NCBI RefSeq assembly: GCF_018294505.1
Contig: NC_057809.1
Coordinates: 421,994,233 to 422,058,232 of the forward strand
From: Triticum aestivum
Taxonomy: Eukaryota; Streptophyta; Magnoliopsida; Poales; Poaceae
Reading direction: 5' to 3'
DNA length: 64,000 bases
Under the pieces are notes generated by a model. It did not search any database. It had not been told where the DNA came from and saw only the letters and a list, made by a program, of their open reading frames with translations. Both the position numbers and the translations under genes were made by a program. Below are positions 21,542 through 32,100 of this stretch, one piece after another (positions within the stretch are counted from its first letter, which is position 1; every line of letters starts with the position of its first letter).

Positions 21542-24500
21542 TCATAGGGACTCATGGTCCACATAGTATTCTCCGTCTTCAGCGATCACTTGGTCAAGAA
21601 AGAATGCCGCCAATTCCTCTTGAATTGCTCACATGCGAGCTGGTGCTAGGAGTTCATCCCGCTTCTGAAACATCTAATTTGAAGTAGGGGGTCAATACAT
21701 ATATATATATATATATATGAATGAATGAAACTCAACACAAATGATGGTAATAAAATAAAATTGTGAATGTTGTTATTTACGTACTTCATATTGTTCGTCA
21801 GAGTACCCGCCCCGCTCACAGGTCGTGTGGCAGATGGACTCGCAGACGTAGTATCCACATAAATCATTCCCTTTTTCCTGCCACAACCACTTTACAAGAA
21901 ATAGAGGTCAATCAAACTGATAAGCAAGAATGCTAAATGGTATTGATGAAACTAGCGCTTGAATCACTAGGAGATGCGCGGAACATGCTACTATAGTACT
22001 TACTTTCGGGTGTCTAAATTCCAGCTCCTTCGGCAGTCCCGGAACTTTTCTGGTGAATTTTCTCCAAACCCTGCCGGACAAAGAAAACATTTACTTGATA
22101 TCAGGAAATGAACAAAGTTGCTGATATGGTGGATAATGATCGATTTAACTTACTTCTTGAGGATTTCATTCATGTCCGCATACTCCTGGGGATCTTTTCG
22201 TTTAGAGTCCAAGACGGTTACTACTCCCTGCTCAAGCCTAATCTCTAGGAGAATATAGTGGAAACTGCACATGCATGCATAACTCATCAATTACATTACT
22301 ATAACCTGGACTAATATATAAGGGAAACCGAATATGCACAAGACAGTAACACTCACTTGAAGTTGTAAGGAAAGAGTATTATATCTTTGTTTTCATTTTT
22401 TTGAATGATCGTAGCAAGTTGGCCTCGGTATCTCCGGGACGATGTTGAACCTCAGTTGCATCTATGAGATATGTGTTAACAAACCCAATATCACTGATTT
22501 GTCTTTTCTTCAATTCGGCGATCTTCATTCTGCATAATATAGTGAGGATAATTATAAATACATGCAATGAAAGAGATGAGCTATATAGAGAGACTTAATG
22601 ACAGAAGTAGTAGTACTTACAGACAGTAGCAGGTGATCGTTGTTTTATCGAGGGCCAATTGATTGAAAAACTGATAGAACTCCTCAAATGGAATAGGCAA
22701 CAGTTCAATTCCAACGAGGTCATGCTCCGGTTTAACTCTCGCATACAAAGTACTCCTCCCCCCAGACTCTCTGCAGATTTTCAAGTACCAATCATGTAAT
22801 CTTCGCATCATCGTTGTTAAAGATTTTTCATCTTTGACGAGAGGCTTCCCGTACTCGTATCTGTGTATCTGCACCTCCATGGTATCATAATGTACATCGT
22901 CGGGCAGGTAATCGTCAACATTGCCATAACCGGGCACCATCCTCGGATCGACGATCTCGCTAGGCACCTTGAGGGGGGGCACGATTGCTTCGCTTGTTCG
23001 CCGAGCTGGGCAATTTGTTTCCCAGCTGCTCGTCATTCTTTCACCTTTGATCACTGACTGTACTTCCCGACCGCTCCGCTTCGGCCCATCTCTTTGCAAT
23101 AATGCGCTCATAGTTTCCTTTCGGCGGAGACTTGGGTGGTTTTGCCAGGGCAGCCAGAGTGCGCTTCACTTTCACCAGATCTACCTTCTCCTCCGGAGGT
23201 GGATGTCTCTTTGCTCTCAACCCTTGAAACCAGTCATCCACTTCGGTTCGCGTGATCTCAGCGTTCTCCTCCGGGGTCCTCTCATATGGTAACTTCTCTG
23301 GAGTCTTCAGAGAAGGACTGAATCTGTATGTCCTCCCGCCTTTGGTTGTACTGCTAGACGCCGACCGAGCAGACGGAGCGGTTGTCTTCTTTACTTGCTT
23401 ACGAGGCGGAGGAGAAGGACTACGATGCGCCGGAGCAGCTTGAGCGGCGGCAGGTCTCTTCCGCCCTTGCTGACAAGGCGGAGAAGGAGGAGGCTGGCTG
23501 CTCGTGCGCGTCGGCGCAGGCAGAGAAGGAGGTGGAGTGCCGCCACGTGCCAGAGAAGGAGCCGGCCGAGGGCCCTGATCGTCACTCGCCGGAGGAGGAG
23601 GTGGTGGAGGAGGCGGAGTGCCCTGACTCGCCAGAGGAGGAGGAGGAGGCGGAGGCGTCCAGTTCGGAAGGTTGATGAGCTCCTTCCACCATAGGCATGG
23701 AGTCTTCAGAGCAGACCCCAGCCGAGTCTCCCCTTCACCGGTAGGGTGGTCAAGCTGGAGGTCCTCAAATCCCTCCGTTATTTCATCCACCATCACCCTA
23801 GCATATCCTTCTGGAATCGGCCGACAGTGAAAAGTTGTGCCGGGTTCAGTAGGATAAACAGAGCCAACAACCGCCTTGACCTTCAAATTCATCCATTGCG
23901 TCATAAGGTGGCAATTTTGAGACTCCGTGATAGCATCCACGAGATATCTGGCAGGAGCCATCAAGGCATGCTCCGGCTGAAGCAGCTCGGTGGAAGCCAC
24001 GCTGCTTCTGCGCTGAGATGGCGGGGTAGCTTCGGGGGAGGCTTCGGCAGTACGTTTGCTGCGATTTGCTTCTCGTTCCTCTATCGCGTCTACCCTTTCT
24101 TGCAGCGCCTCCATTTGGGTCTGCTGCACTTTTTTCCTCCTCTCATGGGATTTGTAACCGTCTGCATCCGGAAACCCAACCTTCCACAGAATGGAGCCTA
24201 GCGTGCCTCGTGTGCGTCCAGGGTGCTTAGGATTCCCGAGGGCCATTGTGAGCTCATCGTTCTCTTTGTCTGGAAAGAACTTCCCTTGATGCGCTGCTTC
24301 GATATACTGCTTAAGCTTCCTGACTGGTATGTCCATTTGATCGTTCGTCCAAATGCACTTCCCTATTACAGGGTCCAAGGTTCCGGCAGCCCCGAAGAAC
24401 CAAGTCCGGCAACGGTCTGGCCAGCTAATTGTCTCTGGTTCGATCCCTTTATCAACCAGATCATTCTCTGTCTTGGCCCACTTAGGCCGGGCTACGAGGT

Positions 24501-25405
24501 AGCCACCTGACCCCATGCGATGGTGAAGCTTCTTCTTCACAGCATTTTGCTTGTTTGTCGCCGACATCTTCTTACTCTTTTCCGATGTCTTGTGGGCCAC
24601 AAATGTGGGCCAATGATCTCTGATCTTCTCATATCTGCCCTTGAATTCTGGTGTCTCATTATTTTCGACAAACTTATTCAGCTCTTTCTTCCACCTCCTG
24701 AATAGTTCTGCCATCCTCTTAAGAGCAAAAGACTTGATTAATTGCTCTTTAACTGGGTTCTCTGGATTATCCTCTGGTGGTAGGGTGAAATTTGACTTCA
24801 GCTCAGTCCAAAGATCATTTTTCTGCATATCATTGACATAAGACACCTCAGGGTCTTCTGTAGCTGGCTTAAACCATTGCTGGATGCTTATCGGGATCTT
24901 GTCCCTAACCAGAACCCCGCACTGAGCAACAAATGCATTCTTTGTTCGGATGGGTTCAATCGGTTGGCCGTCGGGCGCGATTGCTATGATCTCAAACTTT
25001 TCATCCGAGCTCAACTTTTTCTTCGGGCCTCGTCTCTTTACCAAAGTTGTGCTCGATCCGGAGGGCTAGAAAAAAGAACAAAGACTTAATTAATATGTGC
25101 ACATACCAAAACAATGAATGCATCAATCAGCTAGTCAACACAGGCTTAACTAATATATATACCTGGCCGGACTCGGTTCGGTCACCGGAGCCGTCATCAC
25201 GGTCTCCTTCTTGCACTGGCATTGGGTCACCGGAGCCGTCCTCATGTTCTTCTTCTTGCACCGGCATTAGGTCACTGTAGCCAGCTTCTTCACCCTCTCC
25301 TTCCAGACCATCGGTGTCATTGAGAAACAACGAGACGGCATCACTTCCTTCTGCGATTATGTCCCTCAACAACGCTTCTTTTCCTTCGTGTCGGGCGGTG
25401 TCCAT
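21542..25405 (-). pseudogene. TNPA-like transposase gene fused to a Ulp1/C48-type protease domain
   Basis: Seven exons fit with GT-AG borders: 25405-25163, 25065-22621, 22529-22357, 22264-22154, 22070-22004, 21889-21785 and 21673-21542. Exon 1 is acidic with a duplicated DPMPVQE-type phrase. Exon 2 has a basic RRGPKKK start, the plant En/Spm-type (Transposase_24) block PKHPGRTRGTLGSILW, a coiled segment with EALQERVDAIEERE, a Pro/Ser-rich part and the GYGNVDDYLPDDVHYDT block. Exons 3-6 give a Ulp1-like cysteine protease: FHYILLEIRLEQ (His), VTVLDSKRKDP (Asp) and NDLCGYYVC (Cys). TNPA-type proteins bind subterminal repeats; the protease role is unknown. Lesions: frameshifts near 23050, 22985 and 22405, and TGA at 21629-21631 where CGA is likely original. 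Confidence 0.8.
21695..21730. repeat. (AT)n microsatellite followed by ATGA repeats
   Basis: About nine AT dinucleotides then GAATGAATGAA, in an intron of the TNPA-like gene. Confidence 0.8.
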
Positions 25406-25700
25406 AGTTTCTACAAATATTTACAACATGGCAATTATTATTCAAACATGACAGATGGATATATTAGTGCCAAACATAGAACTAGCTACCTAATCATAGT
25501 AAGGAATCATATATATTAATTAGTGGCCTCGACGCTGCTTCTATAGGGTTTGGGGTGGCCTCGACAACGCTTCAAGGGTTTGGGGTGGCCTCGAGAACGC
25601 TTCAAGGAGGGGGTAATATCGACCCCCCACGTGTTGAAGCTATCGGGAGGGGGTATATATCGACAACGACGACACTACATCTATATGTCCCTCGACGACC
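25406..25700. other. Upstream region of the TNPA-like gene with a candidate TATA
   Basis: On the minus strand, GATATATACCC near 25657-25647 could be a TATA box about 240 bases upstream of the exon 1 ATG. Also holds a short tandem repeat (25545-25615) with GGGGTGGCCTCGA(C/G)AACGCTTCAAGG. Confidence 0.4.
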
Positions 25701-25709
25701 CTCATTCCT

Positions 25710-25820
25710 GATAAAAAAAGAGGAAGAAGAATAAAAAAAGAGGAGAAGAAAGAATAGAGGAGAAGAACTCCTCTATTCTTTCTTCTCCTCTTTTTTTCTT
25801 CTTCCTCTTCTTTTTTATCC
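25710..25820. repeat. Purine/pyrimidine foldback, arms about 52 bp
   Basis: A GATAAAAAAAGAGGAAG... purine arm is mirrored by a CTCCTCTATTCTTTCTTCTCC... pyrimidine arm with a 5-base centre near 25763-25767. Near-perfect with small indels. Confidence 0.8.
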
Positions 25821-25868
25821 TCTTCTTCCTCTCATGTTCGAGAGGATCGCCTAGGGGTCGGGAGGTTG

Positions 25869-26179
25869 CCTAGTGTCAAAGGATTCAACAAAACCATGTC
25901 TTCATCATTAGGCGAAAGTAACAGGTGCATGATGGTACAAAGCTCTCCAAAGTTATTTTGGAACGGAGTCCTAGATAGGATAATTCGCTTTTTGGTACAA
26001 AGTTCAGCAAGAACCTTCCAAATATCGTTATTTGGAAGGCCTTTGCTGAAATTCATACAAAAAGGCAAATTATCCTATCCGGGACACCATTCCAAAATAA
26101 CTTTGGAGGACTTCGTCATGCCCTGGTTACTTCTGGCTAATGATGAAGCCATGGATTTCTTCAATACTTTGACACTAGG
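25869..26179. repeat. Long inverted repeat (hairpin 1), about 150-bp arms
   Basis: Left arm starts CCTAGTGTCAAAG and right arm ends CTTTGACACTAGG; inner landmarks pair in order (ATGATGAAGCC with the TCTTCATCAT side, GATAGGATAATTCGC with AATTATCCTATCC, CCAAATA with TATTTGG at the centre near 26026). Mismatches are scattered. As RNA it would fold into a long stem. Confidence 0.85.
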
Positions 26180-26191
26180 AAAGTAAGAGGC

Positions 26192-26390
26192 GCATGATGG
26201 TACGAAGTCTACAAAGTTGTTTCGGAACGGAGTCCCGGATAGGATAATTCGCTTTTTCGTACAAAGTGCAGCAAGAGCCTTCCGAATATCCCTATTTGGA
26301 AGGCCTTTGCTGAAATTCGTACAAAAAGGCGAATTATTCTATCCGGAACTCCGTTCCAAAACAACTTTGCACAACTTCGTACCATCATGC
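26192..26390. repeat. Long inverted repeat (hairpin 2), about 95-bp arms
   Basis: Left arm GCATGATGGTACGAAG pairs with CTTCGTACCATCATGC at the right; centre near 26291. It is a diverged copy of the inner part of hairpin 1. The following 26397-26450 repeats hairpin 1's right outer arm (TAATGATGAAGCCATGGAT, CTTTGACACTAGG), so a larger hairpin probably lost its left outer arm. Confidence 0.85.
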
Positions 26391-26451
26391 CCCGGTTACT
26401 TCCGTCTAATGATGAAGCCATGGATCTTTAATACTTTGACACTAGGCAACA

Positions 26452-26646
26452 TCTCGACCCCTCGACGACCCTCGAACCCTCGGTGACCCTCGAACCTCTA
26501 CCCTAGTTCCCGACCCTCGCCCCTCGAACCCTCAGTGACCCTCGAACCTCTACCCTAGTTCCCGACCCTCGCCCCTCGAACCCTCGGTGACCCTTGAACC
26601 TCTACCCTAGAGTTTCCGACCCTCGCCCCTCAAACCCTTGGTGACC
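26452..26646. repeat. Minisatellite, about 52-60-bp unit, three copies
   Basis: Units contain CGACCCTCGCCCCTCGAACCC, TCGGTGACCCTCGAACC and TCTACCCTAG. Pyrimidine-rich. The CCCTAG pieces are not telomeric repeats. Confidence 0.75.
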
Positions 26647-27240
26647 CCCCCCCCTCATGTCGAAGTTATCAGAGAGGGGGTATATCGACCCCCCGACCCT
26701 CATGTAAGAAGAGGAAAAAAGATCGAAGAAGAAAATAGAGGAGAAGAAGAAAGGAATAGAGGAGAAGATCGAAGAAAAAAAAGAAGTCTTCCTCTTCTTA
26801 TTTTCGTTTTTCCACTCCTACCTTTTTTTCTTCTTCTTCTTCCTTCTTCTTCCTTCTTCCTCTTTTCTTCCTTTTCCTTATTTTACTTTTTCCTCTACAC
26901 TAACCTAAAATCGATATCTACTAATTAACAACCTAAATAAAAAAATGAATACATGTATGAAAAAAACATCATATGAAAAAAAACATTTTTGACATATTTA
27001 GGTTGAAAACCTATTCTAAACCTCTCCAAAAATTCTGAAATGTTGCCATCGCCTTTGTCTTGCATCAGTACCTCACCACAAAAAAAATTTAAAAATTCCA
27101 AAAATGCCCAAAGCCATCTAGCATTTCATCAAACACCTTCTATATGGACAAAAAAATTCAGAAATTCCAAAAAATTTAGAAAAGTGGACAGCGCGTTGCT
27201 GCTGCTCCACTTCTCCTCTCCTGTACTTCTCCTCTCCTTC
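26647..27240. other. Low-complexity and AT-rich CACTA-1 interior
   Basis: Purine-rich then pyrimidine-rich runs (26705-26880), then A-rich sequence. From 27002 onward it is duplicated in CACTA-H (from 38367). No gene seen. Confidence 0.6.
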
Positions 27241-27640
27241 TGCTATTCAATACATCGGGGCCGGCGGCGACCATGGAGTAGGGGCGGAGCAAGGGGCGCT
27301 CGGGCGCAAGAGTGGCACTCGAGAGGGGGGCTCACTTTGAGGGGGGCGGCGACGGCTGGAGTCCGGCGACGAGGACGGCGGGCTCGGGGCGGCACGCGGT
27401 GACGGGGACGGCAGCCTCGGGGCGGCACGCAGTGACAGGGACAAGGAGGCGGGCTCGGGGAGGCACGCGGCGATGGGGACGAGGTCGGCGGGCTCAGGTA
27501 TGCCGGCGACGAGGACGGCGCGGGCTCAGGGAGGTGACGACGTGGTCCGGAGGGCTCAGCGGCGACGAGGACGAGGAGCAGCCTGGTGGCGTCGTCGGAG
27601 GAGAGGACGAGGAGATCGATCGAACTGAATCGAGAATTTC
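27240..27640 (-). other. GC-rich stretch downstream (minus strand) of an internal TATA box
   Basis: On the minus strand the sequence has repeated CGAGCCCGCC(G/T)... and GCGTGCCGCCCCGAG phrases encoding Arg/Pro/Ala-rich frames. It starts about 20 bases after a TATATAAG on that strand. It could be an untranslated leader or an old captured exon; no domain recognised. A close copy is at 38605-39000. Confidence 0.4.
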
Positions 27641-27649
27641 ACAAGTGTT

Positions 27650-27657
27650 GACTTATA
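27650..27657 (-). promoter_or_regulatory. Internal TATA box on minus strand
   Basis: TATATAAG read on the minus strand, immediately flanked upstream by internal GTCCCGGTT/AACCGGGAC motifs. The same arrangement (TATA beside the motif array) occurs at the 5' end at 33525-33600. Copy in CACTA-H at 39015-39025. Confidence 0.55.
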
Positions 27658-27667
27658 TAGCCAGAGC

Positions 27668-27822
27668 ACTAGTCCCGGTTCGTGAAACCAACCGGGACTA
27701 ATGCCCCTCTTTAGTCCCGGTTGGTGCCACCAACCGGGACCAAAGACCAATTTTCAGTAGCCCAAAGGGCAGGAAGCGACGGCCTTTGGTCCCGGTTTGT
27801 GGCACCAACCGGGACCAATGGC
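27668..27822. repeat. Internal array of subterminal-type motifs
   Basis: Three GTCCCGGTT...AACCGGGAC pairs lie in the middle of the element, 6 kb from either end. Such motifs are otherwise terminal in all CACTA copies of this window. Confidence 0.8.
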
Positions 27823-27850
27823 CTTGTGCTGCCCCGCGCCCAAAAGTTTA

Positions 27851-27892
27851 GTCCCACCTCGCTAGTTGAGAGGGCTCGGGAGTGGTTTATAA
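27851..27892 (+). promoter_or_regulatory. snRNA-type promoter: USE plus TATA with Pol III-like spacing
   Basis: GTCCCACCTCG (27851-27861) fits the plant upstream sequence element consensus RTCCCACATCG with one change, and TTTATAA follows at 27886-27892. The gap between the USE core (TCCCACCTCGC, to 27862) and the TATA box is 23 bases, as in plant U6/U3 genes read by Pol III, shorter than the Pol II spacing. The context GTTTAGTCCCACCTCGC equals what I recall from the wheat U6 promoter. Conserved at 39299-39340 in CACTA-H. Confidence 0.6.
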
Positions 27893-27930
27893 GCGCTGCT
27901 GCGCCCACCCTCCCGAGCTCCTCTCAACTG
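27864..27930. repeat. Inverted repeat spanning the USE-TATA promoter
   Basis: AGTTGAGAGGGCTCGGGAG upstream of the TATA box pairs with CTCCCGAGCTCCTCTCAACT downstream, with a loop containing TTTATAA. Copy at 39312-39377. Confidence 0.75.
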
Positions 27931-28062
27931 CAGGCTTTCGGGCCTAATCTGTCACTGTAATGCATGTGGGCCTACTGGGCCTGCTGCGGGCCTGAATCCT
28001 GGCCCATGGTAGGGTTTCTAGTCGTATTCAGGCCGTGGTGGCCTAGTAGGTGGCATTTTTTT
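27916..28062 (+). ncRNA. Predicted Pol III transcript downstream of the USE-TATA promoter
   Basis: Start predicted 24 bases after the TATA box, as in U6 genes; the first run of four or more T on this strand is TTTTTTT at 28056-28062, a Pol III terminator. The RNA would be about 145 nt with GTGGGCC...GGCCCAT able to pair. It runs opposite to the transposase genes. No similarity to U6 or U3 RNA is apparent. Prediction only. Confidence 0.35.
28056..28062 (+). terminator. T7 run, candidate Pol III terminator
   Basis: First T-run of at least four after the predicted start; equivalent T7 at 39503-39509 in CACTA-H. Confidence 0.35.
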
Positions 28063-28064
28063 GT

Positions 28065-28925
28065 TGCTTTATTTATTTTTCTTTTGTTTTTTGCTTTATT
28101 TTTAATTCTTTATGCTTTTAGTTTTAGAAAAATTATAAACTTTTTGTTAATGCCATTAGTTTTCAAATTTGAAAACACTTTTTTGGTTTTTTTGTTTTCT
28201 TTGTTGCTTTATTTATTTTATTTTGTGATTAACTTTACTATAGAAATAGTTTTTTCCTGTTTTTTTATTTGTTTTTTGCATTATTTATTTTCTTTTGTTT
28301 TTTGCTTTAAGTTTTAATTCTGTTTTCTTTTAGGTTAGCAAAATTATAAACTTTCTGTTAGTGCCATTAGTTTTAGAAAAATTATAAACTTTCTGTTAGT
28401 GCCATTAGTTTTCAAATTTGAAAACACTTTTTTAGTTTTTTTGTTTTCTTTGTTGCTTTATTTATTTTATTTTGTGATTAACTTTACTATAAAAATAGTT
28501 TTTTCCTGTTTTTTTCATATGTTTTTTGCATTATTTATTTTCTTTTGTTTTTTGCTTTAATTTTTAATTCTGTTTGCTTTTAGGTTAGCAAAATTATAAA
28601 CTTTCTGTTAGTACCATTAGTTTTAGAAAAAATATAAACTTTCTGTTAGTGCCATTAGTTTTCATATTTGAAAACACTTTTTTAGTTTTTTTGTTTTCTT
28701 TGTTTCTTTATTTATTTTATTTTGTGATTAACTTTACTATAAAAATAGATTTTTCCTGTTTTTTTGATTTGTTTTTTGCATTATTTATTTTATTTTTTGC
28801 TTTAATTTTTAATTCTGTTTGCTTTTAGGTTAGCAAAATTATAAACTTTCTGTTAGTGCCATTAGTTTTAGAAAAATTATAAACTTTCTGTTAGTGCCAT
28901 TAGTTTTCAAATTTGAATAGTTAAA
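28065..28925. repeat. AT-rich tandem repeat array, about 220-240-bp unit, nearly four copies
   Basis: Each unit runs TTGCTTTA..TTTAATTCT, TAGGTTAGCAAAATTATAAAC, TTTCTGTTAGTGCCATTAG (twice), TTCAAATTTGAAAACAC, then TGTGATTAACTTTACTATA. It lies just beyond the 3' end of the transposase gene. Copy at 39505-40380. Confidence 0.85.
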
Positions 28926-29193
28926 ATTTGAATTCTTTGAAAATTGTTTGAATCACAAGTTTGTGATTAACTTACTAAAAAAATGAGAATAGACGCGCTT
29001 ATAGAGAAAACTTGATGCACTTCGTGTACAAAATGGATAATCACTTTCAAATGAACTCTGAAAAAGTTGAAAGTTGGGATGGTATCATAATTTCACCCAC
29101 ATAGCATGTGCATGTACAAAACGGACAATGGTAGCATGTTCGTGTGTTACAAAGTTGGCATGGTATCATCATAATAGTTGCGGGAGAAAGTCT

Positions 29194-32100
29194 TCACTTT
29201 TTCTTCGCTTGTGTCATTTGCTTATTGCGCCATAACCATGGATAGTCTTCATTGTTTATCAGGATGCTTGGGTCAGCCTTGACATTGAAGGGAGGAATTT
29301 CAAGAAACTTTTCATAATCTTCAGACATGTCTGTCTTGCCATCCACTCCCAGGATGTCCCTTTTTCCTGAAAGAACTATGTGGCGCTTTGGCTCATCGTA
29401 TGATGTATTCGCTTCCTTATCTTTTCTTTTTCTCGGTTTGGTAGACATGTCCTTCACATAGATAACATGTGCCATATCATTGGCTAGGACGAACGGTTCG
29501 TCAGTGTACCCAAGATTTTTCAGATCCACTGTTGTCATTCCATACTGTGGGTCTACCTGTACCCCGCCGCCTAACAGATTGACCCATTTGCACTTAAACA
29601 AAGGGACCTTAAAATTAGGTCCGTAGTCAAGTTCCCATATGTCCACTATGTAACCATAATATGTATCCTTTCCGCTATCGATTGCTGCATCAAAGCGGAC
29701 ACCGCTGTTTTGGTTGGTGCTCTTTTGATCTTGGGCGATCGTGTAAAATGTATTCCCGTTTATCTCATATCCTTTGTAAGTCAATACAGTCAAAGATGGT
29801 CCCCTGGATAACAAGTACAACTCATCACAAACAGTGTTGTCACCTCTGAGACGTGTTTCCAACCAACTGTGGAGTCCTGATGTGTTCACATGTAATCCAG
29901 TCGTCGCACTGCTCCGGGTGTTTGGAGCGCAGACTGTTCTTGTGTTCATCGACATACAGGGTCACCAAGGTAGAGTTCTGTAGAACTGTGTAGTGTGCTT
30001 GAGACCAAGAATATTCGTCCCTGCATATTATTGAGTCTCTTCCAAGAGTGCCTTTTCCAGTCAGTCTCCCCTCATACCGCGGTTTAGGGAGATCTATCTT
30101 GTTAAGGCCAGGAATGAAGTCAACACAAAACCCGATAACATTCTCTGTTTGATGGCCCATGGAGATGCTTCCTTCTGGCCTAGTGCGATTACGGACATAT
30201 TTCTTTAGGAATCCCATGAACCTCTCAAAGGGGAACATATTGTGTAGAAATACGGGCCCCAAGATGACAATCTCGTCGACTAGATGAACTAGGACGTGCG
30301 TCATGATATTGAAGAAGGATGGTGGGAACACCAGCTCGAAACTGACAAGACATTGCGCCACATCACTCCTTAGCCTTGGTACGATTTCTGGATCGATCAC
30401 CTTCTGAGAGATTGCATTGAGGAATGCACATAGCTTCACAATGGCTAATCGGACGTTTTCTGGTAGAAGCCCCCTCAATGCAACCGGAAGTAGTTGCGTC
30501 ATAATCACATGGCAGTCATGAGACTTTAGGTTCTGAAACTTTTTCTCTGGCATATTTATTATTCCCTTTATATTCGACATGAAGCCAGTCGTGACCTTCA
30601 TACTGAGCAGGCATTCAAAGAAGATTTCTTTCTCTTGTTTCGTAAGAGCGTAGCTGGCAGGACCTTTATACTGCTTCGGAGGCATGCCGTCTTTTTTGTG
30701 CAAACGTTGCAGGTCCTCCCGTGCCTCAAGTGTATCTTTTGTCTTCCCATACACGCCCAAGAAGCCTAGCAGGTTCACGCAAAGGTTCTTCGTCACGTGC
30801 ATCACGTCGATTGAGGAGCGGACCTCTAGGTCTTTCCAGTAGGGTACGTCCCAAAATATAGATTTCTTCTTCCACATGGGTGCGTGTCCCTCAGCGTCAT
30901 TCGGAACAGCTAGTCCACCGGGACCCTTTCCAAAGATTACATAGTGTAAATCATTGACCATAGCAAGCACGTGATCACCGGTGCGCATGGCGGGCTTCTT
31001 CCGGTGATCTGCCTCGCCTTTGAAATGCTTGCCTTTCTTTCGACATTGATGGTTGGTCGGAAGAAATCGACGATGGCCCAGGTACACATTCTTCCTGCAT
31101 TTGTCCAGGTATATACTTTCACTGTCACCTAAACATTGCATGCATGCGTGGTATCCTTTGTTTGTCTGTCCTGAAAGGTTACTGAGAGCGGGCCAATCGT
31201 TGATGGTCACGAACAGCAACGCCTTAAGGTTAAATTCCTCCTGTCTGTGCTCATCCCACGTACGTACACCGTTTTCATTCCACAGCTGTAAAAGTTCTTC
31301 AACTAATGGCCTTAGGTACACATCAATTTCGTTGCCGGGTTGCTTAGGGCCTTGGATGAGAACTGGCATCATAATGAACTTCTGCTTCATGCACATCCAA
31401 GGAGGAAGGTTATACATACATAGAGTCACGGGCCAGGTGCTGTGATTGCTGCTCTGCTCCCTGAAAGGATTAATGCCATCCGCGCTTAAAGCAAACCATA
31501 CATTCCTTGGGTCCTTTGCAAACTCATCCCAGTACTTTCTCTCGATTTTTCTCCACTGTGACCCATCAGCGGGTGCTCTCAACTTCCCATCTTTCTTTCG
31601 GTTCTCACTGTGCCATCGCATCAACTTGGCATGCTCTTCGTTTTTGAACAGAGGTTTCAACCGTGGTATTATAGGAGCATACCACATCACCTTCGCAGGA
31701 ACCCTCTTCCTGGGGGGCTCGCCATCAACATCACCAGGGTCATCTCGTCTGATCTTATACCGCAATGCACCGCATACCGGGCATGCGTTCAGATCCTTGT
31801 ATGCACCGCGGTAGAGGATGCAGTCATTAGGGCATGCATGTATCTTCTCCACCTCCAATCCTAGAGGGCATACGACCTTCTTTGATGCGTATGTACTGTC
31901 AGGCAATTCGTTATCCTTTGGAAGCTTCTTCTTCAATATTTTCAGTAGCTTCTCAAATCCTTTGTCAGCCACAGCATTCTCTGCCTTCCACTGTAGCAAT
32001 TCCAGTACGGTACCGAGCTTTGTGTTGCCATCTTCGCAATTGGGGTATAACCATTTTTTGTGATCCTCTAACATGCGATCGAACTTCAGCTTCTCCTTTT

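Noticed and set aside
23382..23694. Plus-strand Glu/Arg-rich frames
   Set aside because: Complement of the Pro/Ser-rich low-complexity part of the TNPA-like exon 2.
26452..26646. Telomere-like CCCTA repeats
   Set aside because: The CCCTAG occurs once per 52-60-bp unit, not as tandem CCCTAAA.
27964..28317. Hydrophobic Phe/Leu-rich frame, possible membrane protein
   Set aside because: Arises from T-rich tandem repeats; an equivalent in CACTA-H has a different length and frame.
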